A DNA stretch of 64,000 nucleotides from Streptomyces geranii (GCF_002954775.1 NZ_PJME01000011.1:62001-126000), one strand, 5' to 3'. Positions 1-8,347 are shown, counted from the first letter of the stretch. Notes: generated by a model from the letters alone, not told the origin. Numbers and translations: made by a program.

Positions 1-1913
1 GTGGGGAGGTCGAGGGTGCCGATACGGCGCAGGGCGAGAGCGGCGTCGCGGTCGGTCTCGTGGGCGGAGGTGCGCAGGGCGTCGTGGGCGCCGGCCAGGG
101 AGCGGCGGACGCTGAGGTCGTCGTGCTCCAGATACGGCAACCTGCTCTCCCCTGCGGCCAGTTGAGCGGCGAGCACGTCCGGGGTGAGGGCCCGCCGGGC
201 GGCGAGCCGGGCGGCGACCACGCGCAGGGCGAGCGGGAGGCGGGCGGTGAGTTCGACGAGAGGGTGGCCGGCGTCGAGACCGTCCCGTCCGGAGACCGCC
301 CGCAGCAGCTCGGCGCTCTCGGCGCCGGTCAGGGGGGTGAGGGGGAAGCGGCGGGCGCCGTCGAGGGCGGTCAGCGGGGAGCGGCCGGTGACGATCACGG
401 CGCAGCCGGGGCCCGCCGGGAGCAACGGCCGTACCTGCGCGGCGCGTTCGGCGTCGTCCAGGACCAGCAGTGTGCGGGTCGGGGCGAGGAGGGAGCGGAG
501 TAACGCGGCTGCGGCGTCGGGGTGTTCGGGGATGCGGGGTGGCTCGACGCCGAGGTCGCGGAGGAGGGCGGTGAGGGCCTGGGTGGGGGTGAGCGGGGGT
601 GTGGCGGCGGTCGCGGAGGCGGTGCCGGGTGAAGTGGGGGTGCCGGGCGAAGTCGGGGTGCCGTGCAGGTCGACGTAGAGCTGGCCGTCCGGGAAGCGGT
701 GCCGGAGGGTGTGGGCGACGTGCAGTGCGAGGGCGCTCTTGCCGATGCCGGGCATGCCGTGGATCACGGCCACGGGGGTGACGGGTGGGGTCGCCTCGGG
801 CGCGGGTCCTTCCGGGAGGAGGGTGCGGCTGAGGGTTTTGGCGACCTGGGCTCGGCCGGTGAAGTGCGGTGGGGGTGGGGGGAGTTGGGCCGGGCGGGGG
901 ACGGGGGGTGCGGGTGGCACCGGTATGGGTGCAGACGCCGGTGCGGGTGTTCGTGGTGGCCGGGTGGGCGTCGGCCTCGGGGTGGAGCCCGACGTCGGTT
1001 GTGCGGGGACGTAAGGAGCCGGGAGGTCGGCGGCGGGCGTCGTGGCGGCGCCCTGAAGTCCTGGCGCGTCCGGTGCCTGCGGTACCTCGCTCACCTCTGG
1101 TACCTGCGAACCCCCTGTCCCCCGCAGCACCTCCATATGTGCCGCCCGTACCGCCTCCCCCGGTTCCACGCCCAGTTCGTCCAGGAGGCGGTTGCGGAGG
1201 TCTCGGTGGACGGCGAGGGATTCGGCTCGGCGGTCCGTGCGGTGGAGGGCGAGCATGAGTTGGCGGTGGTAGGACTCGCGCAGGGGGTGTTCGGCCGTCA
1301 GGGCCGTCAGCTCGGGGATCAGGGCCGCCAGGCGGGGGCCGCCCGCGTGCAGTTCGGCGTCGTACTTCCATTCCAGGAGGAGGCGGTGAGCCTCCGTCAG
1401 GCGTTCGGTGAACGCGTAGCCGACGGTCTCGGGCGGGAGGCCCGTCAGGGGTGTGCCGCGCCACAGGGCGAGGGCCGACGCGCACTCGTCCAGGAGCCGG
1501 CGCCAGTCCTGGTTGGCGTGCGCCGCGCGGGCCCGTTCGACGTGGGCCTGGAAGACGTGGACGTCCAACTCGCCCGGGCCCACCCGCAGTAGATAGCCGG
1601 GCGATACCGCGCGCAGGCGGGACGGGTCGTCGAGGAGGCGGCGCAGGCGGGCGACGTGGTTGTGCAGCGAGGCCTGGGCCGAAGCCGGCGGTGCCCCGCC
1701 CCACAGCGCGTCCTTCAGGGTCTCGACCGGGACGACCCTGCCGGGCTCCAGAAGCAGGGCTGCGAGCAGGGTCCGTACCTTGCCGCTGCCTATCCGCTGA
1801 ACGGGTGGAGTGGCCGGGTTCGGCCGGATTCCGTTGCCCGTACGGGCGTTGGGGATCTCGGCGTCGTAAAGGACGGGCACGCCCAGCAGTCCGAACCGCA
1901 GACCGCACCGCAT
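1..1913 (-). CDS. AfsR/SARP-family transcriptional regulator with NB-ARC ATPase domain (3' end outside window)
   Basis: The gene starts at the ATG at 1913 and stays open to the left edge, giving about 637 residues. The N-terminus has an OmpR-type winged helix (about residues 30-105), then a bacterial transcriptional activation domain (about 110-265) with typical helical repeats such as ALWRGTPLTGLPPE. A proline/threonine-rich linker (about 270-370) leads into an NB-ARC ATPase with Walker A GMPGIGKSALA near residue 386 and Walker B LLVLDDAE near 478. This order is that of AfsR/DnrI-type SARPs with a signalling ATPase, which activate secondary-metabolite genes from direct-repeat operators in the DNA. 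The target is unknown; no biosynthetic cluster is visible on this side. The C-terminal sensor part (TPR or WD) would lie outside the window. Confidence 0.92.
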   Translation of the reverse strand, partial: MRCGLRFGLLGVPVLYDAEIPNARTGNGIRPNPATPPVQRIGSGKVRTLLAALLLEPGRVVPVETLKDALWGGAPPASAQASLHNHVARLRRLLDDPSRLRAVSPGYLLRVGPGELDVHVFQAHVERARAAHANQDWRRLLDECASALALWRGTPLTGLPPETVGYAFTERLTEAHRLLLEWKYDAELHAGGPRLAALIPELTALTAEHPLRESYHRQLMLALHRTDRRAESLAVHRDLRNRLLDELGVEPGEAVRAAHMEVLRGTGGSQVPEVSEVPQAPDAPGLQGAATTPAADLPAPYVPAQPTSGSTPRPTPTRPPRTPAPASAPIPVPPAPPVPRPAQLPPPPPHFTGRAQVAKTLSRTLLPEGPAPEATPPVTPVAVIHGMPGIGKSALALHVAHTLRHRFPDGQLYVDLHGTPTSPGTPTSPGTASATAATPPLTPTQALTALLRDLGVEPPRIPEHPDAAAALLRSLLAPTRTLLVLDDAERAAQVRPLLPAGPGCAVIVTGRSPLTALDGARRFPLTPLTGAESAELLRAVSGRDGLDAGHPLVELTARLPLALRVVAARLAARRALTPDVLAAQLAAGESRLPYLEHDDLSVRRSLAGAHDALRTSAHETDRDAALALRRIGTLDLP

Positions 1914-2074
1914 GTTCTCGCCCCACCGCCATCTCGTCCGCTCACCGAACTTACATGTTAGCGATTTGTTGGCGTGGCCTGATGTGATCACCTCAACGGA
2001 GCCGGTCCGAGGGTGCGCGCGTGGAACGCGCAGCTCGGGGGAGTGTCGCCGTCGCGACCGGGTCCGGGTACGCG

Positions 2075-2114
2075 AGAGGGCCCCGGTCGCCAGAGGTGAC
2101 GGGCGGGGCCCTCT
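2075..2114. terminator. Strong hairpin downstream of the glycosyltransferase
   Basis: Two perfect 10-base arms (AGAGGGCCCC at 2075-2084 and its complement at 2105-2114) enclose a 20-base loop. It lies just past the stop of the leftward glycosyltransferase gene and upstream of the leftward SARP gene, so it probably ends the glycosyltransferase transcript. No clear T-run is present, as is common in Streptomyces. Confidence 0.6.
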
Positions 2115-2145
2115 TATCGCGCAAGCCTTCGCCGACGGGCTGTGT

Positions 2146-3033
2146 TCAGAGAATCGGGGGGCGGCCCAGTCGGGTCAGCTTCCATACCGTGCGCCAGCTC
2201 ATCGGGCGGCGCTCGCCCGCCGGTTCGCGCAGGCCCTCCGCGAAGCCGCCGAACCAGGCGCGCAGCGCGGCCGTCGAGCGGGCACGGAGCACGGTGATCG
2301 CGATCCATACGGCGAGGTGCACCGGGATCAGCGGCAGCGGCAGCCTGCGGCGGACCAGCCAGACCCGGTTGCGGGCGGTGACCCGGTGGTAGATGGCGTG
2401 CCGGGCGGGCGAGGTGCTGGGGTGACGCAGCAGGAGACGCGGCTCGTAGAGGATCTTCCAGTCGGCGTCGACGGCCCGCCAGGCGAGGTCGGTCTCCTCG
2501 TGGGCGAAGAAGAAGGCGGCCGGCCAGTCGCCGGTCTCGTCGAGCATCTCCATGCGCAGGGCGTGGCCGCCGCCGAGGAACTGGGTGACGTAGCCGCCGA
2601 GCATCGGGTCGCCCGCGCCGGGGCGGGGGACGTGCCGGCGCTGGGTCACGCCGTTCTCGTCGGCGATGCGGAAGCCGACGATGCCGAGGCGGGGGTCGCC
2701 GGCGTAAAGGTCCCGTACGCGGCTGAGGACGTCGGGGTCGACGAGGAGGCCGTCGTCGTCGAGGTCGACCACGACGTCGATGTCGCCGAACTCACGCAGC
2801 CGGGCCAGTGCCACATTGCGGCCACCCGGACAGCCGAGGTTCTCGTCGAGTTCGATGGTGGTGACCTCGCCGGAGAGACCGGGGAGTTCGGGAAGCGGAC
2901 AGCCGTTGCCGACGAGCACGATGCGGGCGGGGGCCAGGTCCTGCTTGGCGATCGACTCCAGCAGCGCGTTCAGCGCGGCGGGCCGGTTTCCCATGGTCAC
3001 CACGGCCACCGCGATGCGCGGCTCCACCGTCAT
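2146..3033 (-). CDS. Glycosyltransferase family 2 protein
   Basis: From the ATG at 3033 the protein has 295 residues and opens with the GT-A beta strand IAVAVVTMGNRPAALNALL. It carries a nucleotide-sugar and metal binding cluster VVVDLDDDGLL near residue 85 and later the acceptor-side motif HEETDLAWRAVDADW near 180, typical of rhamnosyl- or galactofuranosyl-type family 2 enzymes. A basic, partly hydrophobic C-terminal part (PLIPVHLAVWIAITVL) suggests membrane association. The likely role is transfer of a sugar to a cell-surface glycan; donor and acceptor cannot be told. A GTG at 3042 has a better spaced GAGG box and is an alternative start. It is transcribed alone, with an AT-rich promoter region upstream. 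Confidence 0.85.
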   Translation of the reverse strand: MTVEPRIAVAVVTMGNRPAALNALLESIAKQDLAPARIVLVGNGCPLPELPGLSGEVTTIELDENLGCPGGRNVALARLREFGDIDVVVDLDDDGLLVDPDVLSRVRDLYAGDPRLGIVGFRIADENGVTQRRHVPRPGAGDPMLGGYVTQFLGGGHALRMEMLDETGDWPAAFFFAHEETDLAWRAVDADWKILYEPRLLLRHPSTSPARHAIYHRVTARNRVWLVRRRLPLPLIPVHLAVWIAITVLRARSTAALRAWFGGFAEGLREPAGERRPMSWRTVWKLTRLGRPPIL

Positions 3034-3113
3034 GCCACCCACCAGACCCACCTCGTTCCGGCCGCCGACGTACACCATCGCGGTCGGATGCTATCTGTTT
3101 ACAGTAAGGATGT

Positions 3114-3134
3114 ATTAAGTACGCATTAAGTACG
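3114..3134. promoter_or_regulatory. Direct repeat ATTAAGTACG in the promoter region of the glycosyltransferase
   Basis: ATTAAGTACG occurs at 3114-3123 and again at 3125-3134, an 11-base period equal to one helical turn. It sits in an unusually AT-rich stretch (about 3085-3150) between two leftward genes, about 80 bases before the glycosyltransferase start. This spacing suits a dimeric activator such as a SARP or OmpR-type protein; the SARP gene nearby is a candidate, but that is inference. Confidence 0.35.
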
Positions 3135-3193
3135 TCTCTTCTGCATAACACCCTTGCACAACACCCTAACGGGGCTCAGCACCCACACGGCCG

Positions 3194-4534
3194 TCAGCCG
3201 GTGCCCGACTCCAGCCAGGTCCGCAGCGCCCACCACCAGTGCAACGTACCCAGTGGTCCGGAAGAGATGCCTGACAGATCGTCCGTGAGGGATTCACCGG
3301 TGAGCTGCTGGAGGCGGGAGAGGCGGTAGCGGACGGTGTTGGGGTGGGTGAACAGGGTAGCCGCCGTCCGGTCGAGGCGGCGACCATGGTCGAGGAACGT
3401 CAGTGCGGTGAACGCGATCTGACGGTGGAAGTCGTCCCGGGGGTCGAGGTCGGCGAGCAGCCGGGCGCTGAGCCAGGAGCCGAGGAGGGGCTGGTCGGCG
3501 AGGGCGATCTCGGCGGCCAGCTCGGTGAGTTCGTACACGCCGTGGCGTCCGTATCCGTACGATCCGTCGAGGTCGAGGGCGCGGACGCAGAGGCCGTACG
3601 CGGACCGCAGGTCGTCCAGCGGGACGGCCGGTGATACGACGACGAACGCGCCGCCGACGCCACCGTCCCCGGTGCCGCTCCCCTCCCCCGCCCACTCGCC
3701 CCCGCCGTCGCCGTCGTCGATGCGCTCGCCCGCCGGGAGCCGTGGGTACAGGCCGACGAGGCGGCCGTCGAGCATGCCGAAGAGGCAGCCGCGCAGGGCG
3801 GCGAGCCGGTGGGCCAGGCGCCGGGTGCGGGCGGGGTCGCCGCCCGGGTCGGCGACCAGGAGGTGGCGTACGGCATCCTGGCGCAGCCCGGCCCGCGCCA
3901 ACTCCTCGGCGGCGGGGGGCGGTTCGCCCTCGACGAGGAGCCGGCGCAGCAGCCGGGCCCGGGTCTCGCCGAGCACCCGGGGGTTGTCCCACTCGGCGGC
4001 GCGGTACCCGTGCACGACATGCCGCTGCAGGGCGTCGCCGTACTCCTTGAGCCGCAGTACGGCGTCGAGCAGCACGCGGTCGGGGACCCCGGCGGAGCGA
4101 CATCGGTCGACGGTGATCTCGACGGCGCGGGTGTGCGCGGCCTGAACTCCGCGCAGTACGGCGGTCATCGGCACGCCCTGGGTGGCCCGGTCGGCACCGA
4201 GCAGCAGGGCAGCGCCGAAGTTCTGGGCGTCGATGCCGTGTTCGGCGGTGTCCTCTATATGGGGTGCCGGGGCGTGGGGAGTTGTCGGGTGGGCGGCGGC
4301 GACCGTACCGAAGTCGGCGTTGCCCAGCCAGGCTCCGGCCGCGTGGATCATGGCGGTCACGTGCCAGTGGGTCTCCGCCTCGGCCAGGCGGGCCACCTCC
4401 GGGGAGTGGGTCCGGGCCGCCTGTACCAGTTCGCCCTGGACCTCCGCGTCGGCCGCCATCGCCCGCAGTACGTCGGTGACCGTCTCGTGTTCAGGGCGTT
4501 CGGGGTGTTCGGTGGCGTCGGTGAGGACCGTCAT
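3194..4534 (-). CDS. PucR-family (CdaR-like) transcriptional regulator
   Basis: The ATG at 4534 follows AAGGGGAAGG and gives 446 residues. The C-terminus has the PucR-type helix-turn-helix (TLFTHPNTVRYRLSRLQQLT, about residues 395-415) ending in WWALRTWLESGTG; the middle resembles the GGDEF-like region of the family and the N-terminus is helical. PucR/CdaR proteins act as DNA-binding activators of catabolic genes (purine, proline, sugar diacid). It is divergent from a flavin dehydrogenase with a 264-base gap, which suggests that it controls that enzyme. A glycine/aspartate-rich insertion around GGGEWAGEGSGTGDGGVGG breaks the central domain and looks like a lineage-specific loop. Confidence 0.88.
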   Translation of the reverse strand: MTVLTDATEHPERPEHETVTDVLRAMAADAEVQGELVQAARTHSPEVARLAEAETHWHVTAMIHAAGAWLGNADFGTVAAAHPTTPHAPAPHIEDTAEHGIDAQNFGAALLLGADRATQGVPMTAVLRGVQAAHTRAVEITVDRCRSAGVPDRVLLDAVLRLKEYGDALQRHVVHGYRAAEWDNPRVLGETRARLLRRLLVEGEPPPAAEELARAGLRQDAVRHLLVADPGGDPARTRRLAHRLAALRGCLFGMLDGRLVGLYPRLPAGERIDDGDGGGEWAGEGSGTGDGGVGGAFVVVSPAVPLDDLRSAYGLCVRALDLDGSYGYGRHGVYELTELAAEIALADQPLLGSWLSARLLADLDPRDDFHRQIAFTALTFLDHGRRLDRTAATLFTHPNTVRYRLSRLQQLTGESLTDDLSGISSGPLGTLHWWWALRTWLESGTG

Positions 4535-4604
4535 GGGCCTTCCCCTTCCGCTTCGGTGCGGTGTCGCCGGGACACAACGGAGGGTCGGACGCGTTGGCTC
4601 CCGG

Positions 4605-4621
4605 CTACTACCGCGCAGTAG
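4605..4621. promoter_or_regulatory. Inverted repeat between the PucR regulator and the flavin dehydrogenase
   Basis: CTACT and AGTAG are separated by seven bases in the divergent intergenic region. It is the clearest symmetric element there and so a candidate operator for the PucR protein. The rest of the region towards the dehydrogenase is a C/A-rich tract (about 4710-4790) without an evident promoter. Confidence 0.3.
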
Positions 4622-4798
4622 TACCGACCTGATTCCCTGAGCGCTACCGACGGTAACCCCAGGCTCGCCATAAACACACCCTTCGCGCGGACGCCCCACG
4701 CGTCCGTGCACACGCACGCACACTCTCACTCGCATCCGCGTCTGCACCAGCACCCGCACCCGCACCCTCCGTATGCCCCTCCCCCGGAAGGCACCCTC

Positions 4799-6574
4799 AT
4801 GGAGCACTTGACTGACCCGGTCAGCCGCCGCCGGGCACTGACCCTGGCCGGCGGCGCGGTCGCCGCCACCGCGCTGACCCAGACGTCCTTCACCGCCTCG
4901 GCGGCTGCCGCGACGGCCGACGCGATCGTCGTCGGCCACGGGCTCGCCGGGCTGGTCGCCACGGCCGAACTCGCCGCCGCGGGCCGCAAGGTGCTGCTGC
5001 TCGACCAGGAACCGGTGTCCAACCTCGGCGGCCAGGCGTACTGGTCCTTCGGCGGGCTCTTCTTCGTCGACTCCGCCGAGCAGCGCCTGATGGGCGTCAA
5101 GGACACGAAGGAACTGGCCTGGCAGGACTGGCTGGGCACCGCCGGCTTCGACCGGGGCGTCACGGACCCGCTCGGCCAGGACTACTGGGGCTACAAGTGG
5201 GCCGAGTCGTACGTCGACTTCGCGTCCGGCGAGAAGCGGGCCTGGCTGGCCGGCCTCGGTATGCAGTGGTTCCCGATGGTCGGCTGGGCGGAGCGCGGCG
5301 GCGGTCTCGCGGACGGCCACGGCAACTCCGTACCGCGCTTCCATGTCACCTGGGGCACGGGTCCGGCCGTGGTGGAGCCGTTCGTGGAGAAGGTGCAGGA
5401 CGCGGTGGAGGACGGGCTGGTGACGTTCAAGCACCGCCACCGCGTGGACGAGCTGATCCGCACGAACGGCACCGTCACCGGCGTACGCGGCGCGATCCTC
5501 GAAGCGAGCACCGCCGCGCGTGGCAAGGCCAGTTCGCGCACGGTGATCGGCAGCTTCGAGCTGAGCGCCGAGGTGGTGATCGTGACGTCCGGCGGTATCG
5601 GCGCCAACCACGATCTCGTACGCGCCAACTGGCCGGCCCGGATGGGCACCGCGCCCAAGTCGATGATCACGGGCGTGCCCGCGCACGTGGACGGGCGGAT
5701 GCTCGGGATCACCGAGAAGGCGGGCGGCCGGATCGTCAACCCGGACCGCATGTGGCACTACACCGAGGGCATCAAGAACTACGACCCGATCTGGGCCAAC
5801 CACGGCATCCGGATCCTCCCCGGCCCGTCGTCGATGTGGTTCGACGCGACCGGCAAGCGGTTCTCCGCGCCGGACATGCCGGGTTACGACACCCTGCACA
5901 CGCTGAAGTCGATCACCAGCAGCGGTTACGACTACTCGTGGTTCGTGACGACGCAGAAGATCCTGGCGAAGGAGTTCGCTCTTTCTGGGTCCGAGCAGAA
6001 CCCGGACCTGACGAACAAGGACATCTGGATGCTGCTCTCGCGCATCTGGCAGACGCCGGAGCCGCTGGAGCGGTTCAAGAAGTACGGCGAGGACTTCATC
6101 GTCTCCGAGACGCTGTCCGAGCTGGTCCGGGGCATGAACAAGCTGACCGGCACGAGTCTGATCGACCTGGCCTCGCTGCAGCGGCAGATCGAGGCGCGGG
6201 ACCGGGAGATCGACAACGCGTACAGCAAGGACGCGCAGGTGATGGGCATCCGCAACGCGCTGTCGTACCCCGGTGACGTCCTCAGCCGTACGGCGTCGGC
6301 GCACAAGATCCTGGACTCGTCGGCCGGCCCGCTGATCGCGGTACGCCTCAACATCCTGACCCGCAAGACGCTCGGCGGGCTCCAGACCGACCTGTCGGGA
6401 CGGGTTCTCGACGCCGCCGGTGCGCCGATTCCCGGGCTGTACGCGGCTGGTGAGGTCGCGGGCTTCGGCGGTGGGGGTGTCCACGGGTACCGGTCCCTGG
6501 AGGGGACGTTCCTCGGGGGGTGCCTGTTCTCCGGGCGACAGGCGGGGAGGGCGGCGGCTGCGGCTACTGCCTGA
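4799..6574 (+). CDS. Tat-exported FAD-binding dehydrogenase, 3-ketosteroid-dehydrogenase/fumarate-reductase family
   Basis: The ATG at 4799 follows GGAAGG and gives 591 residues. The N-terminus SRRRALTLAGGAVAATAL is a twin-arginine signal. Next comes a Rossmann FAD site (IVVGHGLAGLVATAELAAAG, about residues 42-61), and the C-terminus has the second FAD-contact block GLYAAGEVAGFGGGGVHGY (about 555-573). The family reduces or desaturates organic substrates with a flavin (KstD, fumarate reductase-like). Folded, FAD-loaded protein is presumably exported by Tat. The substrate is unknown. An in-frame upstream extension to about 4706 encodes a His-rich repetitive stretch without a ribosome site and was not used. 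The divergent PucR gene is the likely regulator. Confidence 0.88.
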   Translation: MEHLTDPVSRRRALTLAGGAVAATALTQTSFTASAAAATADAIVVGHGLAGLVATAELAAAGRKVLLLDQEPVSNLGGQAYWSFGGLFFVDSAEQRLMGVKDTKELAWQDWLGTAGFDRGVTDPLGQDYWGYKWAESYVDFASGEKRAWLAGLGMQWFPMVGWAERGGGLADGHGNSVPRFHVTWGTGPAVVEPFVEKVQDAVEDGLVTFKHRHRVDELIRTNGTVTGVRGAILEASTAARGKASSRTVIGSFELSAEVVIVTSGGIGANHDLVRANWPARMGTAPKSMITGVPAHVDGRMLGITEKAGGRIVNPDRMWHYTEGIKNYDPIWANHGIRILPGPSSMWFDATGKRFSAPDMPGYDTLHTLKSITSSGYDYSWFVTTQKILAKEFALSGSEQNPDLTNKDIWMLLSRIWQTPEPLERFKKYGEDFIVSETLSELVRGMNKLTGTSLIDLASLQRQIEARDREIDNAYSKDAQVMGIRNALSYPGDVLSRTASAHKILDSSAGPLIAVRLNILTRKTLGGLQTDLSGRVLDAAGAPIPGLYAAGEVAGFGGGGVHGYRSLEGTFLGGCLFSGRQAGRAAAAATA

Positions 6575-6666
6575 CGGGTGGGTTGAGCTGCGCTCGGCTG
6601 GGCCTGGGCTCGGGCTCGGGCTCGGGGCAGCTTCGGGAGGGGCGGTGCGGGGCGGACGAGCTTTCT

Positions 6667-6705
6667 TTCGCCCCCGCCGCCCCTACCCGTTCCCATCCCT
6701 GGGGG
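6667..6705. repeat. Left arm of a 39-base inverted repeat pair (partner 7148-7185)
   Basis: Reading from TTCGCCCCCGCCGCCCC to CCATCCCTGGGGG, this is the reverse complement of 7148-7185 apart from one extra T. The unit is a widespread type of Streptomyces intergenic repeat, normally followed by a short GGGGGC/GCCCCC hairpin. Here the hairpin is replaced by the long homopolymer tract at 6701-6768. Confidence 0.8.
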
Positions 6706-6768
6706 GGGCCGCCCCCCCCCCCCCCCGGGGGGGGGGGGGGGCGGGGGGGGGGGGGGGGCCCCGGGGCC
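6701..6768. repeat. Long poly-C/poly-G low-complexity tract
   Basis: Runs of G8, C15, G15, G16, C4 and G4 broken only by single bases or pairs. The C15 and G15 runs abut and could form a perfect hairpin. In the paired copy at 7136-7154 the equivalent place is an ordinary 8-bp hairpin, so this tract is either a genuine expansion or a sequencing or assembly error in an unreadable hairpin. Confidence 0.85.
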
Positions 6769-6820
6769 TGGGGTGGGTGGGTACGGCGGGGGTTGGTGGG
6801 TGGTGGATCGGCCTGGACGG

Positions 6821-6847
6821 CCTCGTCCTCAAACGCCGGACGGGCTG
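6821..6847 (-). repeat. CCCGTCCGGCG intergenic repeat, copy A
   Basis: Reverse-strand copy of a unit of the form AGCCCGTCCGGCGTTTGAGG followed by ACGAG. Forward-strand copies lie at 7021-7046 and 7085-7112. I recognise this as a sequence scattered between genes of many Streptomyces. Confidence 0.75.
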
Positions 6848-6874
6848 AAAGACCCGGGCGCCGGCCGGAGCTGG

Positions 6875-6995
6875 AGGCTGGCAGCCGGGGCTTGCGACTG
6901 CCGAGCGGGGCTGAAGCGTGCAGGCCGGGGCTGAAGATTGCTGGCTGGTGCCAGAGGGTGCAGGCCGGGGCCGGAGGGTGCAAGCCGGGGCTTGG
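6875..6995. repeat. Degenerate tandem repeats, unit about TGCAGGCCGGGGCTG
   Basis: TGCAGGCCGGGG or a close variant recurs near 6919, 6959 and 6979, with looser copies at 6880-6910. Period is irregular (20-40 bases). No coding signal is apparent on either strand. Confidence 0.6.
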
Positions 6996-7020
6996 TCTTT
7001 GAGCACCGGTCCGCGCCCCG

Positions 7021-7112
7021 GCCCGTCCGGCGTCTGAGGGCGAGCGCGGCCAGCGCGAGCTTTCCCACTCAGCCCCGCCACATCCAGCCCGTCCGGCGAT
7101 TGAGGACGAGCG
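7021..7112 (+). repeat. CCCGTCCGGCG intergenic repeats, copies B and C
   Basis: Copy B at 7021-7046 (GCCCGTCCGGCGTCTGAGGG) and copy C at 7085-7112 (CAGCCCGTCCGGCGATTGAG) are direct repeats of each other and inverted relative to copy A at 6821-6847. Together with the inverted pair 6667-6705/7148-7185 they fill the whole non-coding stretch from 6575 to the end of the afsA-like gene; nothing else is seen there. Confidence 0.75.
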
Positions 7113-7115
7113 CGT

Positions 7116-8258
7116 TCAGCGCGATACGCGGGGGTCTGGGGGCGCAGCCCCCAGGGATGGGACGGGTAGGGGCGGCGGGGGCGAAGGAAACTCCCCCGGC
7201 TGTCGCAGTACCAAGTCCGCCGCGAAGACCCGTTCGCCCCGCTGGGTCGCGGTCACCTGGACTCGGAGGTCCTGGGGTGGGGTCGTCGCGTAGGACGTGG
7301 GGTGGGTGACCCTGGCCTCTATCCAGCAGGGGGCGTCCAGTTCGGCGTAGCGGGTGAAGTTGGTGTTCAGGGTCAGGAGGAGGGCGTCGGGGCGGCCTGT
7401 CGCCGCTCGGGCCGCCTGGCGGGACGCCTCTATCAGCAGCATGCCGGGGATGTGGTCGACCGGGTGGTCGAAGAGGATGGGGTGGTCCGTGTCCACCCGG
7501 AGTTCCCAGCCGTTCGTCCGGTCGGTCGTCCGGTCGGTCGTCCTGCCGTTCGTCCTGCCGTTCGTCCAGTCAGTCGCCCGGTCGCTCGTCCAGGCGTTCC
7601 GGCCCTCCCCTCCCGGGCTGCCCGTCTCGCCGCTCCGCTCCGCCAGCAGTACGTTCGCCGGATCCGTGTGGCCCACCTCCGCCGGCCGCACCGGAGGCCG
7701 CAGCCCGCCGTCCGTCCTTGTCGGGCGGCCCGCACGCAGTCTGCGGTGGACCGCCGGGCTCGTCACGCCGAAGCTCGCGCCGCCCGTAGCCACCGGCACC
7801 CCGTCCCGGCGTACCGACACCTCGTAGCGCATGCCCGAGATGGTCCGGCCCCGGCGGGCTATGTCGTGGCAGGTCGTGTGGAGTTCGATGTCCGTCGGGG
7901 TCGCCGCGGTGGTGAGCGCGGCGGGGGTCGCCGCGAAGGACAGGGTCCACATCAGGAACTGGTGGCCGAACGGCACGCCGTACTCCGCGTGGGACAGCAG
8001 GGTGCCCGCCTGGCGGATCGACTCCAGCAGGAGCAGTGGGTCCTGGTGGCCGTGGGCCGGGGCGAAGAGGGCGTGGGCGCGCGGGAGTTGGGCATGGACG
8101 ATGAACGAGTCGGACTCGGTCGGGGCCGATTCCCAGCCCGTGAGGAACACCTCCGCCACTGCGGCGCGGTGGACGTAGCCGCGCGGAACCGTGGTGGTGA
8201 GCAGGGAACCGGTCGGCGAGGCGGTGTCGGTCCCGGACACTCGGGTCGGACTCGGCAT
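7116..8258 (-). CDS. AfsA-family gamma-butyrolactone biosynthesis protein (ScbA/BarX-like)
   Basis: From the ATG at 8258, eight bases after GGAG, the protein has 380 residues and two AfsA hotdog repeats (about 25-160 and 225-350). The second holds the family signature HPVDHIPGMLLIEASRQA. AfsA enzymes join a beta-ketoacyl chain to dihydroxyacetone phosphate, the first step to gamma-butyrolactone hormones. Between the domains is an insert with tandem NGRT/TDRT tetrapeptides (about 235-255) not usual in the family. The last roughly 20 residues (from PPPPLPVPSLGAAPPDP) are encoded by the intergenic repeat, so the native C-terminus may have been replaced. It is divergent from a response regulator and a butyrolactone receptor, the usual hormone-circuit neighbours. 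A GTG at 8267 is a less likely start. Confidence 0.9.
   Translation of the reverse strand: MPSPTRVSGTDTASPTGSLLTTTVPRGYVHRAAVAEVFLTGWESAPTESDSFIVHAQLPRAHALFAPAHGHQDPLLLLESIRQAGTLLSHAEYGVPFGHQFLMWTLSFAATPAALTTAATPTDIELHTTCHDIARRGRTISGMRYEVSVRRDGVPVATGGASFGVTSPAVHRRLRAGRPTRTDGGLRPPVRPAEVGHTDPANVLLAERSGETGSPGGEGRNAWTSDRATDWTNGRTNGRTTDRTTDRTNGWELRVDTDHPILFDHPVDHIPGMLLIEASRQAARAATGRPDALLLTLNTNFTRYAELDAPCWIEARVTHPTSYATTPPQDLRVQVTATQRGERVFAADLVLRQPGEFPSPPPPLPVPSLGAAPPDPRVSR
7148..7185. repeat. Right arm of the 39-base inverted repeat pair
   Basis: Partner of 6667-6705. It is preceded by a perfect 8-bp hairpin at 7136-7154. The whole arm lies inside the coding region of the afsA-like gene and encodes its last residues. 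Confidence 0.8.
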
Positions 8259-8347
8259 CCTCGGCACTCCTGTCTGTTTGTGGACAGGGGCGAGCCGGAC
8301 CGCGCGTCAGGATCCCCCGTCCCTGATGACGCGTACAGCGACCAAGA

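Noticed and set aside
663..1592. Open frames on the + strand within the SARP gene
   Set aside because: The - strand frame encodes an unbroken winged helix, BTAD and NB-ARC domain, so the + frames are shadows.
4706..4798. His/Pro-rich in-frame extension before the flavin dehydrogenase
   Set aside because: No ribosome site, composition repetitive, and the Tat signal begins properly at 4799.
4535..6484. Upstream extension of the PucR frame through the flavin dehydrogenase region
   Set aside because: The real PucR start is the ATG at 4534 with a good ribosome site; the extension is antisense to a clear Tat/FAD gene.
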